This document shows positions 44,136-54,573 of a stretch of 64,000 bases of DNA, piece after piece (within the stretch, counting starts at the first letter, position 1; each line of letters begins with the position of its first letter). The translations under genes and the position numbers were made by a program. Source of the stretch: Symsagittifera roscoffensis (lineage: Eukaryota > Xenacoelomorpha > Acoela > Convolutidae); contig NC_087063.1 in NCBI RefSeq assembly GCF_963678635.1, positions 63,533,290-63,597,289 of the forward strand, given 5' to 3'. The notes beneath the pieces are model-generated. The model was not told the DNA's origin, ran no database searches, and saw nothing but the letters and a program-made list of their open reading frames with translations.

Positions 44136-46023
44136 CATCACTATTCGCGGTACCATCACTTGAGCTCTATTATTAAAAATTTTCTCAAAACCCAATCTTA
44201 CTAATCAAAAAGTTCTACCTACTAGCCGCCCTGAAATTGCCTCCCTTTATTAATCCAATATAAGTCGGAATACGACTTGTTAGCAAGTGTCTCATGATCA
44301 CCTATTCGTCAAAAGGCGATAAAATTAGATCCGAAAACGTTAAAATTTAAGCCTAAAAAGGTTAAAAAACAGAAAGACGAGTACACACAAAATTCAAAGG
44401 CGATCAGTGTCGTCTTTTCGTACAAAAAATGTCTAATACCTGATTGTCAAGCGTTTTCCTCCCCCATACTGGGGTCTTATGGGGTATTCTCTTTTTGGGT
44501 TCCAAAAACTGTCTATTTCCGATCCACCCCACCCGATTCGACCAGGTTACTTACTTTTATTCGATCTTAACTTTTGAAATCCTCGCGTTGTTCTGAGTTT
44601 GTTGATGAATCGTCCCAGAGTCTGGGTCTACAAATGTAACTAAATCGACGATATTGATTGTATAAATTCTACAATGTGTCCCCATTTTTACAATTTTCAC
44701 CCGCCAACCTTATCTTTACCAGCCCCCTTCTAACTTCCCCCCTATCTAGCCCCCCTCTCAAGTCGAAAATTACCTTAAGCGCGATGGGTGCTAAACCTCT
44801 TGAGAGAAAACCGTAAAACCTGTTTCCAAGCTCTGCTCAAGTAAAAACGTATCCTCAAAACAGTGGGTGTCCGCTTATCCAATTTTATTTCCTATAATGT
44901 CATGTGGATTTTAACGATACCCGATTGACCAAACAGAACGCCCCTGTGTGCCTTCTCTGTTTGTTTGATTGCGTGCTGGATGTCTCCTTGGCGTGTGTCG
45001 AGCACCTCTCAGGTCCCCTTCCTGAGAACTACTCTCCCACTTGGCTCATCACTTGTTCCAGTCAAGTCTCCCAGTGTTCCGCTAAAGTTGCAAGCTATCT
45101 GAAAACCCTTTACAACGCCCCACAGTCGGGCAACTGTACAACTTTGCTAATTTGATCGAAACGATCGGTTTTACTGAAAAACAGTATGGGAATATTATTT
45201 TAATTAAATTAAAAGTTTGATCAACTAATCTGGTATCAAAGCCACTGTCCTTTTTTTTTACAGTTTTTGTTCCTGTTTCTATTCTTTTTCGGTTTTTGTT
45301 TTGCTTTTTGTCTTTTTGCTTGATTTTTGCACCCCTAGTGGCCCCTTACTCGGTTAGCTAGGCCTCATTTTGGAAAGCGCACCGGGAAATTTTCTCAAGT
45401 TTTCTTCAAAAGCTATCACGGTACAGCCGGAAGGCTTACACGTTCCCGCTGAACCGTACCACCGGTACTCTAGCTTGGTCAAGTAGCCGGAGCTGTGTCT
45501 AGTGGGTTCGACTCCGTAGTCATGATGTCGTAAAAACACTCAGGAGCGCCATAAATACACTATGTAACAGTCGCCTACTTAAGTCACAAATGAGGTTAAA
45601 GAAAAAAAGGCCCTGTAACCATTGGCTCAAGATTCAGGGACACTATCTCTTGTGTTTTTCTACCTCGAACGGTGGGAGCCAATTCGGTTCACTTGCGACA
45701 TGAGACTAAAACCGTCGTTACATCTTAAAGGCCACTACCTAACCCCCCACTCTAGAAAATAGGATGTTCCCCGTGCTCAGGTCTCAAAAACCTAAAACAC
45801 GTGAACGCCGTTAAAAACAGGATCGGTATAGTTCCTTTTTATCGAACAGTGGGACTTTGATCCATTTCAGATGGATCAACCTAAAACTCTCCTCACCTCA
45901 ACATTACAAAATAAAACACAGTCAAGAAACTTAAATCGGGTACTCACATACCGGCAATCTCTCTGGAATTGAGTAACCAAATTAACAAGTCACTCTAGAA
46001 TAACTGGGATAATTAAATCTAAC
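44085..46023 (-). mobile_element. LTR and leader of decayed element, right arm
   Basis: Reading the minus strand from 46023 gives the LTR landmarks (GATCCATCTGAAATGGATC, GGCGCTCCTGAGTGT), then an A-rich leader and gag, which is the proper 5' end for the minus-strand element. It is inverted relative to the left arm at 33282-35890. A stretch of about 130 bp (45080-45213) has no left counterpart. Confidence 0.8.
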
Positions 46024-46031
46024 TCAAGGAA

Positions 46032-46672
46032 TGTGACATTCGACCAGAATGGCAAAAATGCAGTCTCTGCAGAATTCAGGATTTTAGCAGTGAACCTTCC
46101 GAATTGGCGATTTAGAACGGATAAGGACGTTATTTGAACGATTGGCCAAACGCTGAAGGCTAGAAGATTCTGGAATTCTAAATTTTAAATTTTCGAAGTA
46201 ATGACGTAACATTTCTGAGAAATGTTAAAACGGCCATTTTGGCTAAAATAGCAGAAAGAAACAGAACAAACTTTATCTGCGATTACGAACAGTACGAAAA
46301 TCGAGACTAAAAAACAACAACGAACTACCGAACAGCAGAGGACGTTCCGAGTTTCAACTATTGTGCTGTTACAATAGTTGCAAGGCCGTTGCGAACAACG
46401 GTGAAGGGTAAAAACCAGCCCTCCGAGTTAGCGTGAACCTGAGGTTAAGGAGCTTGATTCGCCGGATTCAAGAATCCGGAAGGGTCTCGGGACGGGAACT
46501 TTTATGAACTTGTATTGAATTTTAGCATCCTGTCATGTCCTGACTTGAATTTAACTGATATTTTGATTAGTTTTGACAAGGATGAGGTGCTAGGAGTTGG
46601 GGGAAAGGGTTGATCCATCTTCGATGGAGATGATGATTTTTATCTACTGAACAAAAACAATAGTAATATGAT
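46032..46672 (+). repeat. 5' LTR (at least this part)
   Basis: Matches 63393-64000 base for base apart from a few substitutions and an indel near 46444-46490. The 3' boundary is not visible because the partner LTR is cut by the window. LTR-like landmarks shared with the older element continue to at least 47040, so the real LTR is longer. No primer-binding site was identified with confidence. Confidence 0.85.
46355..46380 (+). repeat. LTR hairpin
   Basis: CAACTATTGT and ACAATAGTTG flank a 6-nt GCTGTT loop, a perfect 10-bp stem, conserved in the 3' LTR at 63715-63742 where the stem is 11 bp. Confidence 0.8.
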
Positions 46673-49600
46673 AAGTAGTAGCCCTGTTTTTAGGAGTGAC
46701 CTCGTGGTCTGGGGATACTGAGACCCAGCCATGAGCTCACTAATTTTGCATGTAATTCAGTTAATTTGAGCGTTCTGGTCGAAGCCGGAGAACAGTAACG
46801 TTTTTGTCAGCCTGATGTAAGAAAGACCACCGAAAAGTACTGGCTTGGTAGAGACGGTGAAAAACATGCAAAGCTCTGTTTAGACGCTAGCCAGTCGTCT
46901 TAAGACTTAGTTTTGTTATCCGTCGATATGTATCTTCCGGGCGAATGTTACATGTATGTTTTTATGGCGCTCCTGGGTGTTATTCTTTCATAACATCATG
47001 ACCGGCGGAACCGTTAACGAGCACTCCGCGCCGAGCGGATGCTCACATTAACGCCCTTAATAGGCCTAAACTGCCGGGGCGGAAGGGTAGTTCGGAACGC
47101 GGAAGCCTTCCGGATTACCGTGAATAGTTTTTTAACCTAGTTAAGACCGAAAATTCACGAACCAGGAAGGGTGGGGGGAATCATGAACCCCTCATCCCCT
47201 GAGTGGTTTGTGACCAAAAACACTTAAAGATATCAGCAAAACCAAACAAAAAGTAGTATAGTACCCAAGAAAAACAAAAAAAACATAAGAAATAACCGAA
47301 AAAACCAAAAACAGTAAAAAAGTAAAAAATCAGTAGAAATCATCCCCCCAGACAAGATGTGATTCAACCCCCCCGTTTGTTGTTGATAGATATATTGTTG
47401 TTACAGGCATTTATATCAGTCAGGATCGTTACGATCAATTTTGTAGCCCGTTTGTGAGGCTTGTACTGTAGGGTTATTTGAGCATTTAAGCACGTTAATG
47501 ATAAATTGCGCTCAATCCGGAAGGGTCAGCTGATTTGCGCTCAATTCGGAAGGGTCTTGGGTGAAGACCGACCCGGCAAGCAGTTCAAGGAGCAACAAGA
47601 AGGGGCTCAACGACAACAACAATCGACTGTTGGGTATCGTTAACAAGTTTTGTATCCCTTTTGGTACAAAAAGTAAGATAGTAATCTGTGGGGGGCTCGA
47701 CAGTGCTGCACTGTAGTGACCCTTCACCGAACTGCGAATATCCGAGTTAAGCACCTTAATTCGGATAATAAACAAACCCGGAGGGGTATAGTATTACTAA
47801 TATTATTATTCATATAGCCTATATTAATAGTCACATATCGTTTTTCAGTGAAAAACAACGAAAACATACCGGTTTTTAGGGTCAAAATAGCGATATTTTG
47901 ATCCCCCCACAAGTCGCGATTTTTGAGATATCGATATTTTTTGAAACGGAAAAAAGCGCTAAGTTAGTGTGTTACATCGTAACTGCACTACTGTAATAAG
48001 TAGAACCGGTTAACTTTAGTTCGGAAGTGGTTGGAACTAGTTTGGTACCAAAAACCAAATTTTCCCAATTTTTGATAGTAAGAAACACTAAAAATTTAGA
48101 AAATTTTTTGAAATTTTTGAGGTAGGACAGTAAAAATAGTTGTTCGGACAACGTCCACTAGTGAATCTACAAGTCTTAAAATCCGCTACCCGAAAGCCTT
48201 CCGGGTTGCAGAGAAATCGAACATAACGTGTTTGATTTGGTGGATTTATCAATCCGGAGGGGTCCAGGTAGCATAGTTTTTCGCAAATTTTTTCTACAAT
48301 AGCGTTTTAGATCGGGTCTTTTGCATTGAACTAGAAGAGTATAGGCCTTTTGAGCTCGGATCAATAATTTTTAGGTCGAAAGGACCAGATTTGCGGAAAA
48401 AGTTAGGCGGAACCTATAAGAGAGAAAATTTTTTGAGTTCGAAAAAAAGACGTTTTGGTTAATAACTTTGGAACTACTGATCATATCGAGTTGATCTTGG
48501 TACCAATAGATCAGAAATTAGCTGAGCTTACTAATAGGATCAGAAATTTTTCGGAAAAGCGAGCGAGAAAATTTTTTGAGATTGTTTTTAGCAAATTACA
48601 AAAATCCGGAGGGGTACACCCTTCACGTTTTATAAATTTTTCTGAAAAACCCTTATACCTCTACCAAAAGTTGATAGCGATTGAACTAAGTAACTTAGGA
48701 CAGTTCTAGACAAAGAGGGAGGGCTGAAGGCACAAGACAACCATAATACAGTCGAAATTAGGCAAGTGATAAGACCCTTCACCGTTAGTGTGAATTGTCA
48801 AATAAGTGCCTTAACTTCAACCCGGAGGGGTCTAGGAAAGGAACCTATACCCTTCCCAGTTAATTCAAACAGCATAAAAGCAACGCAGAACGTATCCGGA
48901 GGGGTATAAGCTGAAATTAAGAAAACTACGGGAAGCTACTTTGACAGAGGTAAGGGCTCCCAATCCGGAGGGGTCGAAATTTTTCAAAGTCAGAGGGGTC
49001 CGAATCCGGAGGGGTCTACTTTCCACAAAACCGGAGGAATCCGAATCCGGAAGGGTCTTATAGTTGCTAATTCGGAGGGGTCCAAATCCGGAGGGGTCCA
49101 TATTCTGACAGTCCGGAAGGGTCCTATTTGTGCCAATCCGGAGGGGTATTATTTTATTAAGGACTTAGGTAAACGAAAGAAAGACTAAAAAGCGAGAGGT
49201 ATTAGGTTATTAATACACAGGCTAGGTATCAGTGACTGCACTGGTAACTTGCCTCTCAAAAAGAACCAGACTAATACAAAACAGGTCCGAACTCGGATAT
49301 TCGCGACACTAAGTCTAAATTAAAAAGAGCGTGACTCATTGGTGTGGATTGAAACATAATACGTTTTTGGGGAAAGTGACTGCCCTGAGGATTTTAGTAG
49401 GTCTAGCTCGGGCAGTCCGAAGGCAGATAGGTAACACAGTACTCGGTGGGTGCAATAGACGCCCACTTGAGAAAATTACTGCCTTCAAAGTTTTGTCTGT
49501 TTGGTGCAGCACCAAGCAGGGAAAGCTTTTTCTTTAAAAAGACAGGTTCGACTATTGTACTGCGACCGACTAAGAGTACAAGACGCATACGTTTTTTTAA

Positions 49601-49926
49601 AATATACATTCATATTGTGTCAATATATAATTTTTGTTTTTGATTTTAAATCAACCTAAACTGTGCTTGATTGGGTGGTGACTACACTATCTTTTAAATT
49701 GACTGATAACATCATATTGTGCTAGTTTCCAGATCTTTGGACCGATAATCGGCTAGTGTGAATAAATTTTATACAAACTGTACTCTGACAACATACAGGG
49801 ATTCGTGGTCACTATTTAATAGAATCTGGTGAAATTTATTGTGTTGTGTCATTATTATTGTTAATAAAACTATAAGGTCTCTAGCAATTGAGTCAAGAGT
49901 AGGCATAGGAAAGTGACAAATAAAGA
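46673..49926 (+). promoter_or_regulatory. Long leader of the young element, non-coding
   Basis: About 3.2 kb separate the visible LTR from gag, with no long reading frame. The region is A-rich near 47220-47340, then carries repeated TCCGGAGGGGT motifs, densest at 48240-49150. Part of it may be U3/R/U5, since the LTR end is unknown. Confidence 0.6.
48250..49150 (+). repeat. Degenerate AATCCGGAGGGGTC motif cluster
   Basis: Near-exact copies begin around 48251, 48603, 48821, 48894, 48961, 49004, 49035, 49069, 49086, 49111 and 49137, with earlier ones at about 46475, 47514, 47541 and 47778. Spacing is irregular (about 20-350 bp). Three copies sit at the end of a longer unit starting CCCTTCACCG. 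Confidence 0.85.
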
Positions 49927-52900
49927 ATGAGTTTAGACAAGTCAAGGATACCAAAACGAGGTAATAGCTCTAGGAAATTCATACCTGAAAAGCAAAGAAA
50001 AACGATGACCGATCCTTTTGTGGATTGGATCAAGCGAACCCGGTCCGATAAAGAGGGGACGGTTTCAGGCAGAATGGTTGAAACGAGAAGTCAGAAGACC
50101 TCAGAAGAGCGAAGAGAACTATTAGAAGTGGAGGTCAATACGGACCATACCATGAACGACAACCAGGGAGTAAATGGATTGGAAGGAAGAGGCAGAAGGC
50201 TGGCGAGTGAATCAACCCCGGTAGAACAAGGCCATGATTTTGCCACTTCCACCGGGACGTTGGATCGAGAGGAGATGTCGGAACTGTCCGACATCTCAAC
50301 TGAAGTAACGGCAACTAGAAGATCTCCGACAGACAACACTATGATGGCAAGCGGAACTGGAAAACAAACAACCTCATCATCGTTCTCAGAAAGAATGAAG
50401 AACACCTTCGGAAACATCTTTCCATTCAGCATGGGAGGGGGAGCAGGAAACGATGGGGAGTCCCAGGAGGAAGAGGATGAAGAGGAGCAAGGGGACTTTG
50501 GATCTCAAGTCAGTCTCAATAGTTCGATCCAGGAGAGTGAGGCACACGTCGGAAGAGAGACTGGAACCATGGATAAATTTGGTGTAGTGACAACGATAAG
50601 CAAAGAGGCAAACACACCGGGCCAGTCGAAGGACTTCGCGATTAGGACAAGTTCGGAGCCACAACCTGAAGAGAGTAGAACCAGAGGGCTTGGCAACGCG
50701 TTAGCGGATCCTGAAATAGATAATGAAAAGACGTCAAGACAGAGAGTCAAGGCCCGGATCTCGACCAGCACGAAGCTACCTGGGACCGACAGAGTTACAC
50801 CACCACTAGTGACGCCACTCGTGGATAACGGGGCAGCACTAGAAGAAGCCTTAAACAACATAGTGGGCAGTTTAGGAGAACAAAATGAACAGATGTCGAT
50901 AAGGATGAGTGAACTAGAAAGAGCAGTTCACATTGAAAGAGAAAGTCTGCGGGAAGAAATAAACCGCAACAGACAAGAAGTTGACAGAAGCGAAAAACGC
51001 TTGAAAGAAAGAACGGACGAACATATGACGAGGAACTTGTCGCGAATGACAAGAGAAGCGGAACAGAGGGAGTTACGCTTAAGAGCCGACATGGAGAATT
51101 TAAGAATTCAGCAAGAGCAGTCTCTTGGGTCTCTTGACACAAAGATAGACGCGATGATGGAGAGGCGAACGCAGGCTATCATGGATAGGTTGGACGGGCT
51201 ACTAAGCAGCAAGAGTGGACCAAAAGAAGGAGAGCCGAACTCGGGAGGTCCCAGCAGGGAACCGAGGGTGAACTTCAATGAACATCAAAGGAGGAAGACA
51301 AATGGATCCACTAGAGGCAGGGGCAGTTCATCAGGCTATGCCACAAGGGGTAATACAGCATGGGGCCCAAACAGTAGAGCGAGTTCAACGGGGAACAGAC
51401 AAACCTCGAACGAACGACCAACGCAAAGCACACATGCGACTGGGAGAAGCGATTCTGGCAACATGGGGCATACAAGCCCGAGGAGGAGTCACATGGGCCA
51501 AGCGGGAAACGCTCAAGGTGATTCGGATTGCAGGGATGCACCGCACACAGAGCCTTCGACAAGGTGTGAGGACACTCAAGCGGGACTCTCAAGGGATGCT
51601 ACGGCAATGGCCACAGCATTTGAACCCCTGAACAGGTCTTTGGAGACATTCCTGACGCGGTTATCTAGAACCAATGAACGCAGTGAAAAGTCCAGAAGAG
51701 TCTTTAAGAAACTAAGATGCTACAAAGACGAATCTGATGGCTGTATTGATACCTGGATAGAGGTAATGAAGCTGCATTTCGAGGAAGAAGACTTGTCTGA
51801 GAGACAAGAATGCAGCGCGCTCACCAGCAACTTAGAAGGGACAGCCCTGAACTGTGTCATGGCCAAGAAACAGTATCAACGTGACACTGCTGAGAAAATC
51901 TTCGAAATCTTATTAAACCGTTTCGGATCAGGGGTGCAGGGGCACCAGGCGATGATGCGCTTCGAGAAACGGAGGCAACGAGAAGATGAAACAATAGACA
52001 AGTTTCTCGATGATTTGGAAATGCTGAGAAGACGCAGCCAACCGGATGAGTCAAACCGAAGGATGAACCTGGCCGTAGCCTCAAAATTCATCGATGGTGT
52101 GAAAAATGATGAACTTCGTACGATGCTAGCAACGCATTACACACCACTATCAACTAATGCGCCAACACCGGAGGAGTTGAGGCTCAAATCAAAAGAGTAT
52201 CTTTTGTTGAAACCTCCTTCGAGATCTGGATATTACAAGAACAATTATGGCAATTTTAACAACGGACCAGCTAACCAAGGGAACAATTGGTACAAACCGA
52301 GGGATGATATGGACAAGAGACGTTCTTGTGCTAATTGCAGTTCAACAGACCATCATGTGTCAGCATGCCCAGCTTACAAACAAGGCATGAAAGCAATAGG
52401 CTTTAGCCTCGAGGACGAAGATGCGTCAGAGTTGGACCATGAGGATTTCATGAGAGGAGTAATTGCTAAATTCGGCCCGAGGTGTTTCTTTTGCAACTTG
52501 GAAGGTCATTTTAAATCAGATTGTCCGCAATTCTGGGATGCAGTGGCAGACATCAAGCATCCAAGGCATGAAGAAGCTTTGTCAGGAGTGAAAGCAAGCA
52601 AGGCTCGACTCTTGAGCGAAGCAGAGGCACGCAGGAAGGACAAACCTCAAGAGCTGGCGGCAAAGAAAATGCAAGCGGTAACAGAAGAAGCACGTGAACC
52701 GGAACCAGCAACTGCGGCCGATGACTTCAAGATCGATTATAAGGCAGCCGCAAAGGATGCTCTAAATAGAGTACAGCAGGAATTGGTGACGAAAGAGATC
52801 GAACAAAAAGTGAAACTTGAACTGGAAAATGAAAAGCTTCAGGAGCAACTGAATATCTTCGAGGCAACGGAGTTCGAAGAGACGAAAACACCAAGCAGTT

Positions 52901-54573
52901 TAGATATGAAACTTAAAGTGATCTCCGGTAAGAGGTTCGGCATGGCGCCGCAGGGAAAGAAGATACAGTCGATAATCTCAGTGGCTGGACACCAGGTAAT
53001 AAGAAATTTGAGTGAACCATCAGAGTTCACTTTAATGCATTTGGACACATATGCAGATTATCTGAGGCAGGTGGAGCCACGCACTGAGTCGAGAGCTGTG
53101 CGAGCACTACTAACGACGGGTGGCCCTCGCATGAAGAAACTTCATGGACGCTACTTGGAGGTCTATGGGCCGTATCAAATAATGCTGAACGTGGATGGAA
53201 TCAGCATCTACACCAGGACTTACATAACAACAGATGATGACCAAATGGGGCAGATTTATTTGGGTGAAGAGGAACTCAAAGTCCGCAGGTTAGGCCATGA
53301 CGCCATGATGGAACAAGACGCGGTACATATTGGATATGAAGCAGATGTGACAGCACACCTGCTTGACACCAACGGAACAAAAATCGGAGTCACAGGGCTT
53401 CTGGACACAGGCGCGGTGGTGAGTGTGATGCCGATAAAAACCTGGGAGAGAATGGGCTTCACGCGGGAAGATCTGATTCCTACGAATCTCCGACTAGCCG
53501 CTGCAAATCGAGGAGCTATCTACGTAGCCGGAAGAACACCGGTGACGGTCCTTCACATGGGAGGACGGAACCTTTGGATGAGCTTCCTGGTGGTAGAGAA
53601 TCTGGACGATGCCGACCAATTCATCTTGGGCAGAGATTTTGTCAGGAATTTTGACGTGATGATTGACTTGAACAACGGTCTAATACGGATTAGAAACCCG
53701 GACCGAAAGTATGTTAAGAGACCAGTTAATAGGATAATAACAGATGAAAATAAGGTACCAGTTTTTTTGGATAGAAAAGTAAAGTTACAACCAGGACAAG
53801 CTGTAGTAGCGATTTTTAGAATGAGAAATTTAAATTCGTTAAGTGATAGTAAACAGGTTTGCTTAGTACCGAATCCAAATATTCAGAGTTCGGTGATTTT
53901 AGGCCGGAGCTTCTCGGTAACGCGAAACGGACTGTGTGTCAGTGTGTTGTTGAACACACTGGACACCACGGTTTCAATCCAGCGTGGAAAGAAGCTTGGT
54001 TACGCATTGCCGATGAGGACCGACTATGAGGAGACAGAAAACTCGAAGAAATATAGTGTGAAAGACTGTCCTTATCATGCAAATAAAGATAAAATCTTAA
54101 AGAGAATTAATGAATTAAAATCTATTCGTAAATTGTTTTCAATGAAATCCGAAACGGACGACGGCTTATCAAGCTGCTCGAATTTTCCGGAACGCCCCTC
54201 GTCATATGAACTAGATTCTGACAAACCGGTTTTGCCAGAAATAGAACATTTAAAAGGAAAAATAGGTGAGGGAGATTTTGAAAAATTGCGGGACCTCCTA
54301 AATCGGAACGCCGAGGTATTTTCAAAACATAAGGCGGACATCGGTTGCTGTAATTTCGTCGAACACGAAATCGAACTAGAAGAGGGTGCCGTTCCCCATA
54401 GGGAAGGCGCAAGGCGAATGACGCCACATAAATCGGAAGCGTGCCGAGCGGAAATAGAAATGTTGCTTGAATACGACATGATAGAACCCTCGAAATCACC
54501 ATGGGCTTGCGGAGTAGTAATGGCGAAAAAGAAAGGGGGCAGCTTAGATTTTGTTGCGACTTTCGTTACTTGA
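49927..54573 (+). CDS. Gag-protease polyprotein running into RT, Ty3/gypsy element
   Basis: The ATG at 49927 opens a 1,548-codon frame. Residues 1-310 are low complexity and acidic. About 318-424 form a coiled coil. About 430-580 are G/S/T/R-rich. About 588-738 match the retrotransposon Gag capsid domain. Two CX2CX4HX4C zinc knuckles lie at about 801 (CANCSSTDHHVSAC) and 853 (CFFCNLEGHFKSDC). Retropepsin has LLDTGAVVSVM (Asp-Thr-Gly at about 1160) and FILGRDF. The last about 70 residues are the start of RT (VEHEIELEEG, then SPWACGVVMAKKK). The frame then runs out at TGA 54571-54573 after 11 unrelated codons. Gag and protease share one frame, with no shift between them. Confidence 0.93.
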   Translation: MSLDKSRIPKRGNSSRKFIPEKQRKTMTDPFVDWIKRTRSDKEGTVSGRMVETRSQKTSEERRELLEVEVNTDHTMNDNQGVNGLEGRGRRLASESTPVEQGHDFATSTGTLDREEMSELSDISTEVTATRRSPTDNTMMASGTGKQTTSSSFSERMKNTFGNIFPFSMGGGAGNDGESQEEEDEEEQGDFGSQVSLNSSIQESEAHVGRETGTMDKFGVVTTISKEANTPGQSKDFAIRTSSEPQPEESRTRGLGNALADPEIDNEKTSRQRVKARISTSTKLPGTDRVTPPLVTPLVDNGAALEEALNNIVGSLGEQNEQMSIRMSELERAVHIERESLREEINRNRQEVDRSEKRLKERTDEHMTRNLSRMTREAEQRELRLRADMENLRIQQEQSLGSLDTKIDAMMERRTQAIMDRLDGLLSSKSGPKEGEPNSGGPSREPRVNFNEHQRRKTNGSTRGRGSSSGYATRGNTAWGPNSRASSTGNRQTSNERPTQSTHATGRSDSGNMGHTSPRRSHMGQAGNAQGDSDCRDAPHTEPSTRCEDTQAGLSRDATAMATAFEPLNRSLETFLTRLSRTNERSEKSRRVFKKLRCYKDESDGCIDTWIEVMKLHFEEEDLSERQECSALTSNLEGTALNCVMAKKQYQRDTAEKIFEILLNRFGSGVQGHQAMMRFEKRRQREDETIDKFLDDLEMLRRRSQPDESNRRMNLAVASKFIDGVKNDELRTMLATHYTPLSTNAPTPEELRLKSKEYLLLKPPSRSGYYKNNYGNFNNGPANQGNNWYKPRDDMDKRRSCANCSSTDHHVSACPAYKQGMKAIGFSLEDEDASELDHEDFMRGVIAKFGPRCFFCNLEGHFKSDCPQFWDAVADIKHPRHEEALSGVKASKARLLSEAEARRKDKPQELAAKKMQAVTEEAREPEPATAADDFKIDYKAAAKDALNRVQQELVTKEIEQKVKLELENEKLQEQLNIFEATEFEETKTPSSLDMKLKVISGKRFGMAPQGKKIQSIISVAGHQVIRNLSEPSEFTLMHLDTYADYLRQVEPRTESRAVRALLTTGGPRMKKLHGRYLEVYGPYQIMLNVDGISIYTRTYITTDDDQMGQIYLGEEELKVRRLGHDAMMEQDAVHIGYEADVTAHLLDTNGTKIGVTGLLDTGAVVSVMPIKTWERMGFTREDLIPTNLRLAAANRGAIYVAGRTPVTVLHMGGRNLWMSFLVVENLDDADQFILGRDFVRNFDVMIDLNNGLIRIRNPDRKYVKRPVNRIITDENKVPVFLDRKVKLQPGQAVVAIFRMRNLNSLSDSKQVCLVPNPNIQSSVILGRSFSVTRNGLCVSVLLNTLDTTVSIQRGKKLGYALPMRTDYEETENSKKYSVKDCPYHANKDKILKRINELKSIRKLFSMKSETDDGLSSCSNFPERPSSYELDSDKPVLPEIEHLKGKIGEGDFEKLRDLLNRNAEVFSKHKADIGCCNFVEHEIELEEGAVPHREGARRMTPHKSEACRAEIEMLLEYDMIEPSKSPWACGVVMAKKKGGSLDFVATFVT

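Noticed and set aside
45231-45256. TGGTATCAAAGCCAC resembles a primer-binding site for initiator Met tRNA.
   Set aside because: It lies on the plus strand inside a region where the element reads minus-strand, so the orientation is wrong. No adjoining LTR end could be defined.
36582-46023. CRISPR-like or tandem array interpretation of the GTCCCAACAC repeats.
   Set aside because: Units are contiguous minisatellite repeats without unique spacers, in a eukaryotic retroelement leader.
50091-54502. Several antisense frames of 90-134 codons under the gag-pol ORF.
   Set aside because: They are shadows of the sense reading frame with no family resemblance.
54535-54573. Programmed -1 frameshift between the two long retroelement ORFs.
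   Set aside because: The overlap lies in the middle of RT, not between Gag and Pol. No proper slippery heptamer is in frame, and the older relative has no shift here.
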